A DNA stretch of 55,486 bases from contig SCVB01000067.1 of NCBI GenBank assembly GCA_004296955.1, forward strand, positions 1 through 55,486. Reading direction: 5' to 3'. The position numbers and the translations under genes are program-made. The stretch comes from Brevundimonas sp. Its GTDB lineage: Bacteria; Pseudomonadota; Alphaproteobacteria; Caulobacterales; Caulobacteraceae. Within the stretch, counting starts at the first letter, position 1. Every line of letters starts with the position of its first letter. Below the pieces are notes generated by a model. The model saw nothing but the letters and a program-made list of their open reading frames with translations. It was not told where the DNA came from and did no database searches. Below, piece by piece: positions 9,977 to 18,478 of this stretch.

Positions 9977-10306
9977 CTAGGCCTTCAGGGCCTTGGCGCT
10001 CGGCGGGCGGCGCACCGGGACCGTCGATGTCGGCAAGGAGTCCCCGGCTGCCGGAATGTCGAAAAAGGCGCTGTCCAGGGGGCCGACATCCGGGGGGGCG
10101 TCGATCAGGACGTTCGGCTCCGCTTCCCGGAACCCGGTCCCGGCCGGCGCTTCCGCGAACGCCGGTTCGGCGGCGACGCGCGTCTTGCCGCAACGGCGAC
10201 AGAGGTCCGACCGGTGTCGTTCGGACCAGTAGAATTCATGTCGACACAACAAAGGCTTCAGTGGCGACCGTATAAATTCCTCCCCTGTGACGTGGACTGA
10301 CCTCAA
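9977..10306 (-). CDS. Small protein with Cys/His cluster, downstream of feoB (truncated by amber stop)
   Basis: Up to 109 aa. I do not recognise a named family. A compact CRHEFYW...HRSDLCRRCG segment offers three Cys and two His in zinc-ribbon-like spacing. After it the chain is Ala/Pro-rich and probably disordered. The start is unclear: TTG 10306 gives the longest form, while TTG 10252 or 10249 lie just before the Cys/His motif. A GGGGAGGA sequence around 10280 is not well spaced to any of them. The gene lies about 50 bp behind feoB on the same strand and may be cotranscribed. It ends at a TAG followed by an open, protein-like frame, so the product is probably shorter than the ancestral one. 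Confidence 0.55.
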   Translation of the reverse strand: MRSVHVTGEEFIRSPLKPLLCRHEFYWSERHRSDLCRRCGKTRVAAEPAFAEAPAGTGFREAEPNVLIDAPPDVGPLDSAFFDIPAAGDSLPTSTVPVRRPPSAKALKA

Positions 10307-10355
10307 GGCCCGCCCTTGTCAACTCCGGTCCCGAGGAGAGGGAAGAAGACCGGAC

Positions 10356-12227
10356 CTAACCACCTCCAAGTGCGACCGCGACCCGGTACACGACGAAGGC
10401 CGCGAGATAGGCCAGCCCGAACATGTAGACGACCATGACCCACATCCATTTCCAAGAGTTCAGCTCGCGCTTGACCACCCCGAGGGTCGCCACGCACTGG
10501 GGCGCAAACACATACCAGGCGAGGAAGGCCAGGCCCGTCGCCAGCGACCACTGCGCGGCCAGGGTCGCGCCGAGCAGGCTCGTCGCGCTCTCGGGATCCG
10601 CCACCGCATAGACCGTGCCGAGCGCCGCCACCGCGACCTCGCGGGCGGCCATTCCCGGAACCAGGGCGATCACCATCTGCCAGTTGAAGCCGATCGGTGC
10701 GAACAGCGGCTCCAGCGCATGTCCGATCATCCCGGCGAAACTGTAGTCGATAGCCGGCGCCGTCGCGCCCTCGGGCGGATAGGGGAAGGTCGCCAGGGCC
10801 CAGACGACGATCATCAGCGGCAGGATGATCCGCCCGGCCCGCTCCAGGAAGATGCGGGCCCTGAGCCAGAGATTGAACAGTACGCTCTTCAGATCGGGCG
10901 TCTTGTAGGCCGGCAGTTCCATCATGAAGGGCTCGACGGCGCCGCGCCAGAAGACCTTGCGGATGACGAAGGACACGGCCAGGGCGCTGACGATGCCCGC
11001 GGCATAGAGGCCGAACATCACCAGCCCCTGCAGGCTGGCGAAGCCCCAGACCCGCTCGTTCGGGATGAAGGCGGCTATGATCAGCGTGTAGACGGGGATG
11101 CGCGCGGAACAGGTCATCAGGGGCGCGACCATGATCGTCGTCAGCCGGTCGCGCTTGCTGTCGATCACCCGCGCCGCCATCACGCCGGGAATGGCGCAGG
11201 CGAAGCTGCTGAGCAGGGGAATGAAGGCGCGGCCATGAAGACCGGCGCCGCCCATGATGCGATCCATCAGGAAGGCCGCGCGGGCCATGTAGCCGAAGTC
11301 CTCCAGCAGGATGATGAACAGGAAGAGGATCAGGATCTGCGGCAGGAAGACCAGGACGCTGCCGACGCCCGAAATCAGCCCGTCCACGATCAGACTCTGC
11401 CAGATGCCGTCGGGCATGGCGGCGGCGACCCAGCCTCCCAGCAGGGCGAGACTCGCCTCTATGCCGTCCATGACCGGCGTGGCCCAGCTGAATACGGCCT
11501 GGAACATGACGAACAGCAGGACGCCCAGGATCAGCAGGCCGCCGACCGGGTGCAGCAGCACCGAGTCGATCCGGCCGGTCAGGGTGTCGGGGCGTTCCGG
11601 AGGGCGGACGCAGGCCTTCATGATCCGCTCGGCCTCGCGCGCCGCGCTGCGCAGCGCGTCGGCGTCCGGCGCTGACCAGACGCTCCCGGCGGAGGACGAA
11701 AGGGCGCCGGCGGCAGCGCCGATGGCGGCGACCAGTTCATCGATGCCCCGCTTCCGGGTCGCCGTGGTCGGGACAATCGGGACGCCCAGTTCGGACGACA
11801 ACCGCTCCAGGTCGATGCGTAGACCCTGACGTTCGGCGATGTCGTACATGTTGAGCGCCAGCACCATGGGGCGGCCCACCGCCTTCAGCTCCAGCACCAG
11901 CCGCAGGACCAGCCGCAGATTCGTCGCATCGGCGACGGCCACGATCACATCCGGCGTTTCCTCGCCGGCCAGCCTTCCCAGGACGGCGTCGCGCGTGACT
12001 TCCTCGTCCGGACTGCGCGCCCGCAGGGAATAGGTCCCGGGCAGGTCCAGAACGGACATCGCGCGCCCATCGGTCGAGCGAATCAGGCCGACCTTCCGCT
12101 CCACGGTCACGCCGGCGTAGTTGGCGACCTTCTGGTGGGCGCCGGTCAGGGCGTTGAACAGGGCAGTCTTGCCGCTGTTCGGATTTCCGACGAGCGCAAT
12201 CCGTGCGCTCCGCACCGCCATGTCCAT
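10356..12227 (-). CDS. feoB: Ferrous iron transporter FeoB
   Basis: 623 aa inner-membrane Fe(II) transporter with an N-terminal G domain. G1 is GNPNSGKT (residues 14-21), followed by the switch region with VANYAGVTVE, G3 DLPGT and G4 NMYD. The membrane part carries the Gate motifs, including SSFACAIPGVMAAR and a second Cys-containing gate with TCSARIPVYTL. The length is on the short side of the family, consistent with forms lacking the extended C-terminal cytosolic tail. ATG 12227 overlaps the feoA stop by one base (TGATG), so the two are translationally coupled. A 7-bp hairpin (TCCGGTC/GACCGGA, 10324-10354) just after the stop may mark the transcript end or an attenuation point. Confidence 0.95.
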   Translation of the reverse strand: MDMAVRSARIALVGNPNSGKTALFNALTGAHQKVANYAGVTVERKVGLIRSTDGRAMSVLDLPGTYSLRARSPDEEVTRDAVLGRLAGEETPDVIVAVADATNLRLVLRLVLELKAVGRPMVLALNMYDIAERQGLRIDLERLSSELGVPIVPTTATRKRGIDELVAAIGAAAGALSSSAGSVWSAPDADALRSAAREAERIMKACVRPPERPDTLTGRIDSVLLHPVGGLLILGVLLFVMFQAVFSWATPVMDGIEASLALLGGWVAAAMPDGIWQSLIVDGLISGVGSVLVFLPQILILFLFIILLEDFGYMARAAFLMDRIMGGAGLHGRAFIPLLSSFACAIPGVMAARVIDSKRDRLTTIMVAPLMTCSARIPVYTLIIAAFIPNERVWGFASLQGLVMFGLYAAGIVSALAVSFVIRKVFWRGAVEPFMMELPAYKTPDLKSVLFNLWLRARIFLERAGRIILPLMIVVWALATFPYPPEGATAPAIDYSFAGMIGHALEPLFAPIGFNWQMVIALVPGMAAREVAVAALGTVYAVADPESATSLLGATLAAQWSLATGLAFLAWYVFAPQCVATLGVVKRELNSWKWMWVMVVYMFGLAYLAAFVVYRVAVALGGG

Positions 12228-12535
12228 CAGGCGGCGGCCTGGTCAGGGGCCGGGGCGGCGTCGAATTCCACGACCGACTCGAACCGCACTGTGAGGCTCG
12301 CCGCCTCATGACGACGCAGCGCGACCCGCATGTCGTCCACCTTCATGGCGATGGGATCACGTCCGAACAGGCCCTCGTGAAGCAGTTCGATCCGCGCGCC
12401 CTCCACAAAACCCAACTCCAGAAGCCGGCGCTCCAGCTCCATCGCATGCTCGTCGTTCCGGCCGTGGTCGCCCACCCGGACAATCACGCCGCGATCGCCC
12501 TTGCGGGCATGGCTGAGTTTCAGATTATCGGTCAT
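12227..12535 (-). CDS. feoA: Ferrous iron transport protein FeoA
   Basis: 102 aa SH3-like protein of the FeoA family, a cytoplasmic partner needed for FeoB activity. Family features are the KGDRGVIVRV opening strand, RRLLELGFVEGARIELL and the GRDPIAMKVDDMRVALRR strand pair. ATG 12535 (MTDNLKLSH) was preferred to the longer open frame because the extra 23 codons do not look like FeoA; GAGCGTG precedes it. A CTGAT-ATCAG dyad lies 46 bp upstream, a plausible site for a Fur-type or other iron regulator. The gene is divergent from the cytochrome c gene. Confidence 0.9.
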   Translation of the reverse strand: MTDNLKLSHARKGDRGVIVRVGDHGRNDEHAMELERRLLELGFVEGARIELLHEGLFGRDPIAMKVDDMRVALRRHEAASLTVRFESVVEFDAAPAPDQAAA

Positions 12536-12580
12536 CACGCTCGGGAACCCGCGCCGCGGAACGGTCCGCGCCGGTTGACA

Positions 12581-12591
12581 CTGATTATCAG
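12581..12591. promoter_or_regulatory. Possible Fur-type operator upstream of feoA
   Basis: CTGATTATCAG is an 11-bp dyad (CTGAT, one base, ATCAG) in the feoA/cytochrome c intergenic region. It resembles one repeat of the GATAAT-based Fur box. On the minus strand its GATAAT can serve as a -10, with TGGACG about 16 bp upstream as -35, so binding would block feoAB. It is a partial match only. Confidence 0.4.
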
Positions 12592-12687
12592 GTGCGACTG
12601 GCACTCGTCCAGCCTGCCATGTCGCCGCAGCTGGTTGCCCGCTGCAACGGTTGGTCTATCAAAGATCAACGCTGCCGGAGTCGTCCC

Positions 12688-13206
12688 ATGCACCGCCCCG
12701 CCCTGATCGCCTTCACCGCCCTCGCCCTGACTGCTTGCGGTCAGGGTCAGGACACCGCGCCCGCCCCGGCAGCCGAGCCGGCGGCCCCCGCTCCCTCCGC
12801 GGCGCCTGCGCCGCCCGCGCCGATCGCGGCCGAGAAGGCAGCCCTGCTGGCGGCGCTGCCGGCGCCCTACAACACCGCCGATCTGGACAACGGGCGCCGG
12901 GCCTTCGCTCGCTGCCGCTCCTGCCACACCATCGCCGAGGACGGAGCCAACATGACCGGTCCGAACCTCTACGGGCTGTTCGGCCGGCAGGCGGGAAGCC
13001 ACCCCGGCTTCACCTACTCGACCGCCGTGAAGGAGGCCGGCTTCGCCTGGGACGCGGAGCGCCTCGATCACTGGCTGGAAAATCCCCGCACCTTCCTGCA
13101 GGGCACCAAGATGGCCTTTGCGGGCATCCCCAGCCCGACAGACCGCCGCGACGTCATCGCCTATCTGAAGGTCGAAACGGGCTACACGCCGCCGACCCAA
13201 CCCTGA
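12688..13206 (+). CDS. Membrane-anchored class I cytochrome c
   Basis: 172 aa. The N-terminus MHRPALIAFTALALTACGQ is a lipoprotein signal with lipobox LTAC, so the protein is expected to be a periplasmic lipoprotein on a Pro/Ala linker (residues 24-52). The haem site is CRSCH (Cys76, Cys79, His80), with Met142 in TKMAF as the sixth ligand. The NMTGPNLYGLFGRQAG segment is typical of mitochondrial-like cytochrome c (CycM/cytochrome c552 group), which delivers electrons to terminal oxidases. ATG 12688 has GGAG nine bases upstream; the longer open frame lacks a signal at its N-terminus. It is divergent from feoA. Low-oxygen coregulation is possible but not shown. Confidence 0.88.
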   Translation: MHRPALIAFTALALTACGQGQDTAPAPAAEPAAPAPSAAPAPPAPIAAEKAALLAALPAPYNTADLDNGRRAFARCRSCHTIAEDGANMTGPNLYGLFGRQAGSHPGFTYSTAVKEAGFAWDAERLDHWLENPRTFLQGTKMAFAGIPSPTDRRDVIAYLKVETGYTPPTQP

Positions 13207-13212
13207 CGAGGC

Positions 13213-16200
13213 CTATTCGGCCGCGGCCGGAACTGCGTCGTTGGCGGCGGTCTCCTGCGCCTCCCACTCCTCGATCTTGCGGGCGGTGTATTCGGGCGAT
13301 CGGGTGAAACGCGCCAGCACGCCGTAGATCACCGGCACCACGAACAGGGTCAGCAGGGTCGCGAACATCGCCCCGGCGAAGATCACCACGCCGATGGTCT
13401 GACGGCTCCCCGCGCCAGCCCCCTGCCACAGGACCAGCGGCAGGGCGCCGAAGGCCGTGGCGATCGAGGTCATGATGATGGGCCGCAGGCGCAGGGTCGA
13501 GGATTCGATGATGGCCTCATGGATCGACCGGCCCTGGTCGCGCAGCTGGTTGGCGAATTCCACGATCAGGATGCCGTTCTTTGCCGCGACGCCGATCAGG
13601 ATGATCAGGCCGATCTGGCTGTAGATATTCAGGCTGGAGCCCGCCATCATCAGGCCAAACAGCCCGCCGGCGGCGGCGAGCGGCACGGTCAGCATGATCA
13701 CCGCCGGCGTGATCCAGCTCTCGAACTGGGCCGCCAGCACCAGGAAGACCAGCAACAGGGCGAGGCCGAACGCCGCGGCCACGGCGCCGCCGGCCTCCTG
13801 CTGGTCGCGGGCTGCGCCGCCCCACTGGGTGTTGACCACGCCCTGCGGCTGGGCCTCGGACACCCGGGTCAGGAATTCGGTTGCATCGACCAGGGTCGTG
13901 CCGGGGTTGAGATCGGCCGAAAGGGTGATCGCGCGTTGCCGATCGAGCCGCCGTCGATCAGGCGTGTCTCCGGAGGTCTGGGTGGTGACCACCGCGGACA
14001 GGGGCACCAGCTGACCGGAGCCGGTGGCCACATAGAGGGCTTCCAGATCGCTGACGCTGCGGCGGTTGCTGCGTTCGGTCTGCAGGATGACGTCGTATTC
14101 CTGACCACCGCGCAGGTAGGTGGTGGCCCGGCGCGAGCCGAACATCGTCTCCAGCGTCCGGCCGATATTCTGCGAGGAGACACCCAGGGAGGCGGCCTTC
14201 TCCGGATCGACCTCGACCAGCAGTCGCGGCGCGTTGGGTTCATAGTTCAGGCGCGGGCGCGAGAATCCCGGATTGGCCAGCGACGCGGCGAGCACGGGCT
14301 GCAGCCACTCATAGATCTCGTCATATTCGGACCCGGTCACCACCAGCTCGACGGAGTTTGAATTGCCGCCGCCGCGCTGGAAGGCCCCCGGAACGGAGGC
14401 GTTGACCTGGGCGTCCGTCTGACCGCGCAGCTTGCCGTTCAGCTCCTGGGAGATCTCGTCCGCCGAGCGATCCCGCTTTGACCAGTCGCTCAGGATCAGG
14501 ACGCCATTGCCCGAGTTGAAGCCGGCACCTCCGAATCCGGGAGCCGAGATGAGGTAGCTGTTGGCCTCGCCGTTCGCCTTGTACTCGCCCAGGATCGGCT
14601 CGATCCCCATCATGATATTGCGCGTGTAGTCGAAGCCGGCGCCCTCGGGACCCTGGACCCGGATCTGAACCCGGCCGCGATCTTCCGCCGGCACAAGTTC
14701 ATTGGGCAGGGCGAAGAACATGACCGCCGCCCCGCCGCCAACGGCGAGGATCAGCGCGGCCACGCCGACCACGGCGATCCGTCGGCCAAGCAGGGCCTCA
14801 AGCGAGTTCCGGTAGGAATTGCGCAGGGCCTCCATGGCGCGATCGACCTTGCGCGCCAGCCAGCCGCCGCCCGAAGCCGGCTTCAGTATGCGCGAGGCCA
14901 GCATGGGCGACAGGGTGAGCGCCAGGAAGGCCGAGAAGGCCACGGCCGCCGCGATCGCCGCCGCCAGCTCCACAAACAGCCGGCCGACATAGCCCGGCAG
15001 GAACAGCAGCGGCGCGAACACTGCCAGCAGCACCACTGTGGTCGCCACCACGGCGAAGAACACCTGGCGGGCTCCCCGCTCGGCGGCCACCAGGGGGGGC
15101 TCGCCGTGGTCCAGCCGGCGCTGGATGTTTTCGGTCACCACAATGGCGTCGTCGACCACCAGGCCGATCGCCAGAACCATGGCCAGGAGCGTCAGCAGAT
15201 TCAGCGAAAAGCCCAGCGGGGCCAGGACGATGAAGGTCGACAGCAGGCAGATCGGGGCGACGATCGAGGGAATGAAGGCCGCCCTCATACTGCCCAGGAA
15301 GATGAAGTTGACCAGCGCGACCAGGGCCAGGGAAATGCCGATGGTGATCCACACCTCGTCGATCGCGTGCGATGTGAAGACCGAGTTGTCCGAGCCGACA
15401 ACCAGCTCGGTTCCCTCGGGCAGGCTGGGCCGCACCTGCTCAAGCATCGCCTTGACCCCGTCCGAGATCGCCAGGTCGTTCGACTGGGCCTGACGGGTGA
15501 CGGCCAGGCCGATCTGGTCCAGCCCATTGCCCCGGAACAGGCGGCGATCCTCGGAAGGCGCCTCGACGATCCGGGCGATGTCGCCCAGGCGGGTGACATA
15601 GTTGGACGGGCCTTGGATGGCGCCGGCCGCGCCGCTGGGCAGGGCGCTCGCGCCGCCGGTCTGGGCCGTCGCCGCCGCGCCGGAGCCGCGGGTCCCGATC
15701 GGCAACTGACGGAAGTCCTCGGCCCGGGCGTAGGTGCGGGCGACGCGGACGGTGTAGTCCTTCTGTCCCGACTCCAGCTGCCCGGCGGGCAATTCGACAT
15801 TCTGCGCCGTCAGGGCGGCCTCGACGTCGGTGACCGTCAGGCCCCGGGCGGCCAGGGCGGCGGCGTCCAGCCAGATGCGCATGGCGTAGCGCTGCTCGCC
15901 GTAGATCTGCACCTGGGCCACGCCCGGCACGGTCGCCAGCCGGTCGATCAGATAGCGGTCGGCGTAGTCGGTCAGCTCCAGCCGGTTCATCGCCGTCGAA
16001 CGCAGGAACAGGATCATGATCGGCTGGCTGTCGGTGTCCGCCTTGGACACCTCCGGCGGCTGGGCCTGATCCGGCAGACGGCCGACGACGCGGGACACCC
16101 GATCGCGGACGTCGTTCGCGGCGGCGTCTATATCGCGATCCAGTGAGAACTCGATCGAAACGTTCGAGCGGCCGTCCCGGCTGGTCGAGTTGATCCGTTC

Positions 16201-16431
16201 GACGCCCTGGATGCCGGCGATCTGCTGCTCGATCGGTTCGGTGATCCGGCTCTCGATGACCTCGGCCGACGCCCCGGCGTAACTGGTGCTGATCGAGACG
16301 ATCGGCGGATCCACATCGGGGAGTTCGCGCACCGGCAGGAAGAAGAACGCGGCTGCGCCAATCACGCACAGGACGATGGCCGCCACCGCCGCGAAGACCG
16401 GGCGGCGGACAGCGAGATCGGACAGCATCAT
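13213..16431 (-). CDS. RND efflux pump inner-membrane transporter (AcrB/HAE1 type)
   Basis: 1072 aa, normal for a hydrophobe/amphiphile efflux RND trimer subunit that exports compounds by proton antiport. The N-terminus DLAVRRPVFAAV is the standard start of the first helix, and the paired proton-relay aspartates are Asp427/Asp428 in GLVVDDAIVV. The second half repeats the fold, with WITPAVIMLTVPLAAAGG and GAGAGSRQTIGVVIFAG. The shape resembles the MexF/OqxB and MuxB-like branch without clear substrate clues. The start overlaps the stop of the adaptor gene by 4 bp (16428-16431). No outer-membrane TolC-type gene is adjacent, so a channel encoded elsewhere must be used. The 3' end is convergent with cytochrome c, 6 bp apart. 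Confidence 0.95.
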   Translation of the reverse strand: MMLSDLAVRRPVFAAVAAIVLCVIGAAAFFFLPVRELPDVDPPIVSISTSYAGASAEVIESRITEPIEQQIAGIQGVERINSTSRDGRSNVSIEFSLDRDIDAAANDVRDRVSRVVGRLPDQAQPPEVSKADTDSQPIMILFLRSTAMNRLELTDYADRYLIDRLATVPGVAQVQIYGEQRYAMRIWLDAAALAARGLTVTDVEAALTAQNVELPAGQLESGQKDYTVRVARTYARAEDFRQLPIGTRGSGAAATAQTGGASALPSGAAGAIQGPSNYVTRLGDIARIVEAPSEDRRLFRGNGLDQIGLAVTRQAQSNDLAISDGVKAMLEQVRPSLPEGTELVVGSDNSVFTSHAIDEVWITIGISLALVALVNFIFLGSMRAAFIPSIVAPICLLSTFIVLAPLGFSLNLLTLLAMVLAIGLVVDDAIVVTENIQRRLDHGEPPLVAAERGARQVFFAVVATTVVLLAVFAPLLFLPGYVGRLFVELAAAIAAAVAFSAFLALTLSPMLASRILKPASGGGWLARKVDRAMEALRNSYRNSLEALLGRRIAVVGVAALILAVGGGAAVMFFALPNELVPAEDRGRVQIRVQGPEGAGFDYTRNIMMGIEPILGEYKANGEANSYLISAPGFGGAGFNSGNGVLILSDWSKRDRSADEISQELNGKLRGQTDAQVNASVPGAFQRGGGNSNSVELVVTGSEYDEIYEWLQPVLAASLANPGFSRPRLNYEPNAPRLLVEVDPEKAASLGVSSQNIGRTLETMFGSRRATTYLRGGQEYDVILQTERSNRRSVSDLEALYVATGSGQLVPLSAVVTTQTSGDTPDRRRLDRQRAITLSADLNPGTTLVDATEFLTRVSEAQPQGVVNTQWGGAARDQQEAGGAVAAAFGLALLLVFLVLAAQFESWITPAVIMLTVPLAAAGGLFGLMMAGSSLNIYSQIGLIILIGVAAKNGILIVEFANQLRDQGRSIHEAIIESSTLRLRPIIMTSIATAFGALPLVLWQGAGAGSRQTIGVVIFAGAMFATLLTLFVVPVIYGVLARFTRSPEYTARKIEEWEAQETAANDAVPAAAE

Positions 16432-17579
16432 CGGGCGGCGCCCTGCGCCGGAGACGCGGGCCCCGCGCGGCGACCGCCCTGCCCTCCGCCCTGGCCCGCC
16501 ACCCGGACCGGGGCGCCGGGCTGAATGCGGTTCAGACCCGAACCCACGACGCGATCGCCGACGTTCAGACCGGACAGGATCTCGACAAAGCCGCCTTCAA
16601 CCGAGCCGGTCTCGACCTCGACCCGCTGGGCGGTCGAGCCCTCGTCGCCGCGGGCGATGCGATACACGAAGGCCCCGTCGCCCTCGTACTGCACAGCGGC
16701 TTCAGGCGCGGCCGGCGCAGTGCGTTGGCCCTGCTGGACGGCCACGCGCACCGCCATGCCGGGCCGGATGCGGCCGCCGGGATTGGGAATTTCCGCCCGG
16801 GCGGTGACGGCGCGGGTCTGTTCATTGATGCGCGTGTCGATCAGGGCGATACGGCCGCCAAAGGTTTCGTCGCCATAGGCGTCGATCGTGGCCCGGATCG
16901 GCGCGCCCGGGCGCAGGACGCCGAGATATCGCTCCGGCACCGGGAAATCGACGCGAACCACGTCGATGTCGTCGAGTGTCGTGATGACCCCGCCCGGATT
17001 GACGAGGGTGCCGGCGGTCACGGAGCTGAGACCCAGCACGCCCGCGAAAGGCGCCCGGATCAGGCGGTCTCCACGCCGGGCCTGTGCCGCGGTCAGGGAG
17101 GCCTGCGCCGTCTCCAGCGCGGTCTCGGCGTCCTCGGCCGTAACGCGCGGGGCGATGCCGCGGTCGGCCAGGGTCCTGTAGCGATCATACTGGCGCTGGG
17201 CCTGGGCCACCTGGGCCCGGGCTTCGATGATGCCGGCGTCCTCCTCCCGCGCCTGGAGTTCGACCAGGGGCGTCCCCGCCGCGACCCTCTGGCCGTCCGT
17301 GAAGAGCACCCGCGTGATCAGCTCGCTGGTCGAGGAGGTGATGTTGACCGACCGCCGGCCTCGCGCCACGCCGAGCACGCGAATCTCATCGGTGAAGGCG
17401 CGTGCGCCGATCACGGCTTCCGACACCGTCTGGCCCCGCCCGCCGCCCGGTCCGCCGCGTCCGCCCGGACCGCCGCCGGCCTTTTCATCGCCGGCGAAAG
17501 CCATCCTCAGGACGACGGCCAGCACCATCAGGCCCAGCAGGACAGCGGCGAGGAGGATGAAGAAATGGCGTCTGATCAC
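16428..17579 (-). CDS. RND efflux periplasmic adaptor (membrane fusion protein)
   Basis: 383 aa. It has one N-terminal membrane anchor (residues 5-28), then a striking Gly-rich linker (GGGPGGRGGPGGGRG, about 35-49), split lipoyl domains, an alpha-hairpin with the ARAQVAQAQRQYDRYR heptads, a beta-barrel and the membrane-proximal domain. It bridges the RND pump to an outer-membrane channel. GTG 17579 is the start; no good ribosome site is visible. Gly-rich residues return at the C-terminus (GQGGGQGGRR). First gene of the two-gene efflux operon. A TACA-N5-TGTA dyad about 60 bp upstream may be its operator. Confidence 0.92.
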   Translation of the reverse strand: MIRRHFFILLAAVLLGLMVLAVVLRMAFAGDEKAGGGPGGRGGPGGGRGQTVSEAVIGARAFTDEIRVLGVARGRRSVNITSSTSELITRVLFTDGQRVAAGTPLVELQAREEDAGIIEARAQVAQAQRQYDRYRTLADRGIAPRVTAEDAETALETAQASLTAAQARRGDRLIRAPFAGVLGLSSVTAGTLVNPGGVITTLDDIDVVRVDFPVPERYLGVLRPGAPIRATIDAYGDETFGGRIALIDTRINEQTRAVTARAEIPNPGGRIRPGMAVRVAVQQGQRTAPAAPEAAVQYEGDGAFVYRIARGDEGSTAQRVEVETGSVEGGFVEILSGLNVGDRVVGSGLNRIQPGAPVRVAGQGGGQGGRRAGPASPAQGAAR

Positions 17580-17637
17580 GCTGGGGGCTCACTGGTGGGG
17601 AACGAGCCGACTTGGCGGCTGACGCCGTCGACGCAAA

Positions 17638-17650
17638 TACAGTGCATGTA
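17638..17650. promoter_or_regulatory. Possible repressor dyad upstream of the RND operon
   Basis: TACA-GTGCA-TGTA forms a short inverted repeat about 60 bp before the adaptor start. TetR-type repressors of efflux pumps often bind TACA..TGTA arms, but no regulator gene is adjacent, so the assignment is weak. Confidence 0.25.
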
Positions 17651-17673
17651 ACGGAGGCGAAACGCCTTTCCGT
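17651..17673 (-). terminator. Hairpin after the beta-barrel-like gene
   Basis: ACGGAGGCG-AAA-CGCC-TT-TCCGT can fold into a stem of nine pairs with a two-base bulge, just beyond the stop of the minus-strand gene ending at 17702 and before the RND operon. There is no T-run, so it may be a processing or rho-dependent site instead. Confidence 0.3.
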
Positions 17674-17701
17674 CGCAGGAAAGCGCGCCGCAGTGTCGCG
17701 G

Positions 17702-18478
17702 TCAGAACCGCCGCCACAGGGCGATGACCGGCCCGCCGCCTTCCGGGGTCTCACGACCCGCAACCGCATGTCGCCAGCCTGCCTGCAGACTCCAGTCGCC
17801 CATATCGCGCACGATCGAGGTCTCGACGGACAACCAGCGAGAACCGCCGTCGTCGGTCTGGCCGCCGAAGGCCTGCGCCAGCACCATCCAGTCGTCGCCC
17901 AGATGGGCGCCCGCGGTGGCGTCGATCCGGGTCTCGTCAGGCAGCCCCTCGCGCATTCTCCGTGCAGCCTGGATGTCGACGAAGGAGCCGCTGGGGCCCC
18001 AACGACCCGCCCCGCCGAAGGACCGTCCGACTGAGGCCCGAACCTCCCAGTCGCTGTCGCCGACGCCCGGCGCCGCATAGCCGGCGTTACGCCCCTCCCC
18101 GCCGTCGGCATAGCCGGCATAGAGGCTGACCGCGGTGCGGTCGTCGCGCCAGGCCTGCCAGGTCACGCCGATCTCCAGCGGGCCTCGCCCCTCGTACTCG
18201 ACGAAGGCGTCCTCGCCGGACTGCCAGTCGCCCTTGAACTGGACGGTCAATCGATCGGTGAGCCCATACTCCAGGAACAGGCCGATGGCGGTGTCGCGAC
18301 GTTCCGCGGGCAGATCGGCAAGGGAGCCGTCGACATCGAACCCCTGATCGGCGCGGATGTCCTCGAACTTGAGGATCGCCAGCCCCTCGCCCCGGGCCTG
18401 GGTCCACGGACCTGCGGCCGCGGGCCCGGCGGCCGCCAGAAAGGCCATCGCGGCCAGAAGACCGCCGACCGGTTTCAC
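17702..18478 (-). CDS. Predicted outer-membrane beta-barrel protein, function unknown
   Basis: 258 aa. A signal peptide (MKPVGGLLAAMAFLAAAGPAAA) is followed by alternating strand patterns such as GLTDRLTVQFKGDW, DRTAVSLYAGYADGG and SLQAGWRHAVAG, ending WRRF, with an aromatic C-terminal residue typical of barrels inserted by BAM. I would call it a porin-like or transporter-like surface protein; no specific family is recognised. The ATG overlaps the stop of the class II aldolase gene by 4 bp (18475-18478), so they are coupled, although a link between an aldolase and a barrel protein is not obvious. A hairpin lies just after the stop. Confidence 0.7.
   Translation of the reverse strand: MKPVGGLLAAMAFLAAAGPAAAGPWTQARGEGLAILKFEDIRADQGFDVDGSLADLPAERRDTAIGLFLEYGLTDRLTVQFKGDWQSGEDAFVEYEGRGPLEIGVTWQAWRDDRTAVSLYAGYADGGEGRNAGYAAPGVGDSDWEVRASVGRSFGGAGRWGPSGSFVDIQAARRMREGLPDETRIDATAGAHLGDDWMVLAQAFGGQTDDGGSRWLSVETSIVRDMGDWSLQAGWRHAVAGRETPEGGGPVIALWRRF

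Noticed and set aside
10270-10290. TTTATA with GGGGAGGA as a promoter for the gene behind feoB
   Set aside because: The -35 candidates are 24 or more bp away and the ribosome-site-like element does not match a start codon.
16428-16431. Missing outer-membrane channel gene in the RND operon as evidence of a deletion
   Set aside because: Two-gene RND operons that borrow a TolC-type channel are common, and the flanking genes are intact.
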